From Polytrichum commune (taxonomy: Eukaryota > Streptophyta > Polytrichopsida > Polytrichales > Polytrichaceae), in contig OX485805.1 of the NCBI GenBank assembly GCA_950295325.1, forward strand, positions 9,486,501-9,550,500: a DNA stretch of 64,000 nt, written 5' to 3'. The notes beneath the pieces were generated by a model. The model worked only from the letters and a program-made list of their open reading frames with translations. It was not told the origin of the DNA and searched no databases. Shown here in pieces: positions 62,701 through 64,000 of the stretch. The position numbers were made by a program, and so were the translations under genes. The stretch's first letter is position 1, and the number at the start of each line of letters is the position of its first letter.

Positions 62701-64000
62701 TACCCCCACAGATGGACAAAGAATCATGCGTACGTCCTATTACCTAGTAATGTTGGCTACTATGTATAGATTTTCTGTTCCCCATATGTGGAGAAGTCCT
62801 CGTAAAATAAAAGAACACCTACGAGCCTTCAGAAATACACACAAATTTCTGCACAATGAAACACAAATGTAATGCATCACACTCAAAAACAAGGGGAGAG
62901 CACTTTCATACCCTCCTAGAGCTACTGCAAGAAGGCCAGTTGAGTAAGTCCTCAACATCTCGCAGTCAACTTCATCAGCATGCTTCCTACGTTTTCGGCC
63001 AACACTTCTTGAATACCTACCAGCTGTTCCCTCACCAGCAGTTTTTGAGTCCTCAATCACCCATCGCTTGATGTTGACAAGAACTTCTTCTTCAAAAACA
63101 TGCGGATACTAGAAGCACCAAAGAAAGGATTAGCTTTGTACATAGCACACTCTACTAGAATACCTTCAATTTAGCGGTGCAGAATTTAAACTAGAAAATA
63201 AGAGACTGATATCATGGTGGTAGCATTTTCAGAAAATATTTGAAAAGCTCAACGACAATATGATCGGAAACAAAGAAACTGAGAGAAACCCAGGAAAGTA
63301 CTATATCAGAAAGTAGGACCAAGTATCTCCGCAACCTTGAACATGTATATACATTTACACAAGAAAAGCTTGACAAATTGTCAGTCATGGCCACTTACCA
63401 TCCAGCTGGAGACACAAGCAAGTAACAGCCTCAAGGCAGCTGCACGAATCTTGGTAGCATGCACTGGGTCAACCAGCAACCTTGATGAAAGAAGCTCAAA
63501 GAAGTCATCATCTTCCTGTAACACAGGATTCCAACGTGAGTCAGATAAGGTAATTTGGAAAACCTAGACACCAAGATACACGTTGAACACCAATCAACCA
63601 CAAACTACACTATGTTTGCAACACCACTACAGGTGCTCTGAAGATCTCAGCCATATTGCTGACAACCAATTGCTCTATATTGCACAAACCCCAGTAAACC
63701 CTAACTACAGAAGTTTTTAGATAAGTCAGGACTTCTAAACACCCAATACATCAACACAACCAATTACAATGAATGTGCTTCAGTGTATCTGCAGACTATA
63801 GTTGAATTTTAGTTGAGACCAAAAGTTCTCCAAAACAAATTCATGCAGCTGAACTTTCCAAAGTATGACTGACTAAACAAAGGGATGACAGAATCCATTC
63901 ATCCAGTGGAAGGTAGCATAGTCATTTTCCAGATGAAGGAAAGAGTTTACACAATAACTCCCCTAACAAAGGGGAGATGAGATAAGCTTTGGGCAAATCA
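53769..64000 (-). CDS. DCAF1: DCAF1, CUL4-DDB1 E3 ligase substrate receptor (3' 13 exons; 5' end outside window)
   Basis: DCAF1 bridges DDB1-CUL4 to ubiquitylation substrates, mainly in the nucleus. Visible exons (minus strand, high to low): 63515-63399, 63108-62912, 62674-61756, 61550-61453, 60763-60307, 60060-59796, 59472-59129, 58719-58537, 58331-57813, 57323-57189, 57038-56920, 56670-54960, 54485-53769. All junctions are GT-AG and phases agree: 5,781 nt, 1,926 residues plus TGA. Upstream exons form the armadillo-like region, including an FRAHLLLLVDS segment typical of plant DCAF1. A LisH motif follows (LLQLIHEHL, about residue 1119), then a WD40 domain with two DDB1-binding WDxR boxes (WDHR about 1660, WDLR about 1695) and an acidic tail. 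The visible part is already about as long as the Arabidopsis protein as I recall it (about 1,900 residues), although the N-terminus is missing. The window ends in the intron upstream of 63515. Identity is very secure; single exon edges could be a few bases off. Confidence 0.96.
53772..54119 (-). other. DCAF1: Acidic C-terminal tail of DCAF1
   Basis: After the motif GRRRPTDDDSDPDD the last about 116 residues are almost entirely Asp, Glu, Ser and Gly and end in MLQGLF. An acidic C-terminal tail is known in animal and plant DCAF1 proteins. The DNA is a run of GAT, GAC and GAG codons, and this makes long open frames on the opposite strand that are not genes. Confidence 0.88.
56537..56670 (-). other. 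DCAF1: LisH motif region of DCAF1
   Basis: The start of the largest exon encodes LLQLIHEHL followed by a TAAALLKEA segment, the usual LisH (LIS1 homology) helix pair found just upstream of the WD40 domain in DCAF1. LisH motifs commonly mediate dimerisation. The codon for the Arg before it is split between this exon (G at 56670) and the exon ending at 56920 (AG), which fixes the junction. Confidence 0.8.

Overview
The window is nuclear DNA of a land plant. Two multi-exon genes with GT-AG introns, both on the minus strand, sit in about 50 kb of AT-rich DNA packed with short inverted-repeat transposons. The right end (53,769-64,000) holds 13 exons of a DCAF1 orthologue, the substrate receptor of the CUL4-DDB1 ubiquitin ligase. 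Its plant-type LisH/WD40 layout and the plant-type Kazal inhibitor gene at 6,541-8,578 point to a streptophyte. I cannot fix the lineage; nothing seen requires a flowering plant.

Layout. 1-5 kb: three copies of a CCGGTT-rich hAT-like MITE (called M1 here) and AT-rich spacer. 5-6.5 kb: an unidentified open stretch and a degraded tandem duplication. 6.5-8.6 kb: a four-exon gene for a secreted, probably GPI-anchored Kazal-type serine protease inhibitor, followed by about 1.2 kb of GC-rich upstream DNA. 10-53 kb: no gene I can support. This part is built from six or more repeat families: M1 (hAT-like, CAATG/CAGTG ends, 8-bp target duplications), M2 and M5 (PIF/Harbinger-like, GGGCC ends, TAA/TTA target duplications), M3 (GAGGGAATTATC ends, long inverted repeats), M4 (AGTAGAGGCG ends), an ATTTAGTGTTTG element, a tiny fold-back element and a dispersed repeat, R6, with internal poly-C tracts. 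48.8-50.3 kb is a hAT transposon relic with a perfect 8-bp target duplication and the C-terminal transposase domain. Its ends match M1, so it may be related to the source of the M1 MITEs.

The most unusual feature is satellite formation inside MITEs. An M1 copy at 31.7-32.8 kb has grown to five ~150-bp internal repeats and holds a nested inverted-repeat unit next to a perfect 27-bp-arm hairpin. At 28.2-28.9 kb the end of an M2-type element is repeated five times.

The two genes have no evident functional link: one encodes an extracellular protease inhibitor, the other a nuclear ubiquitin-ligase receptor. All coordinates and splice junctions were read by eye. Family assignments rest on recognised motifs, not on searches.
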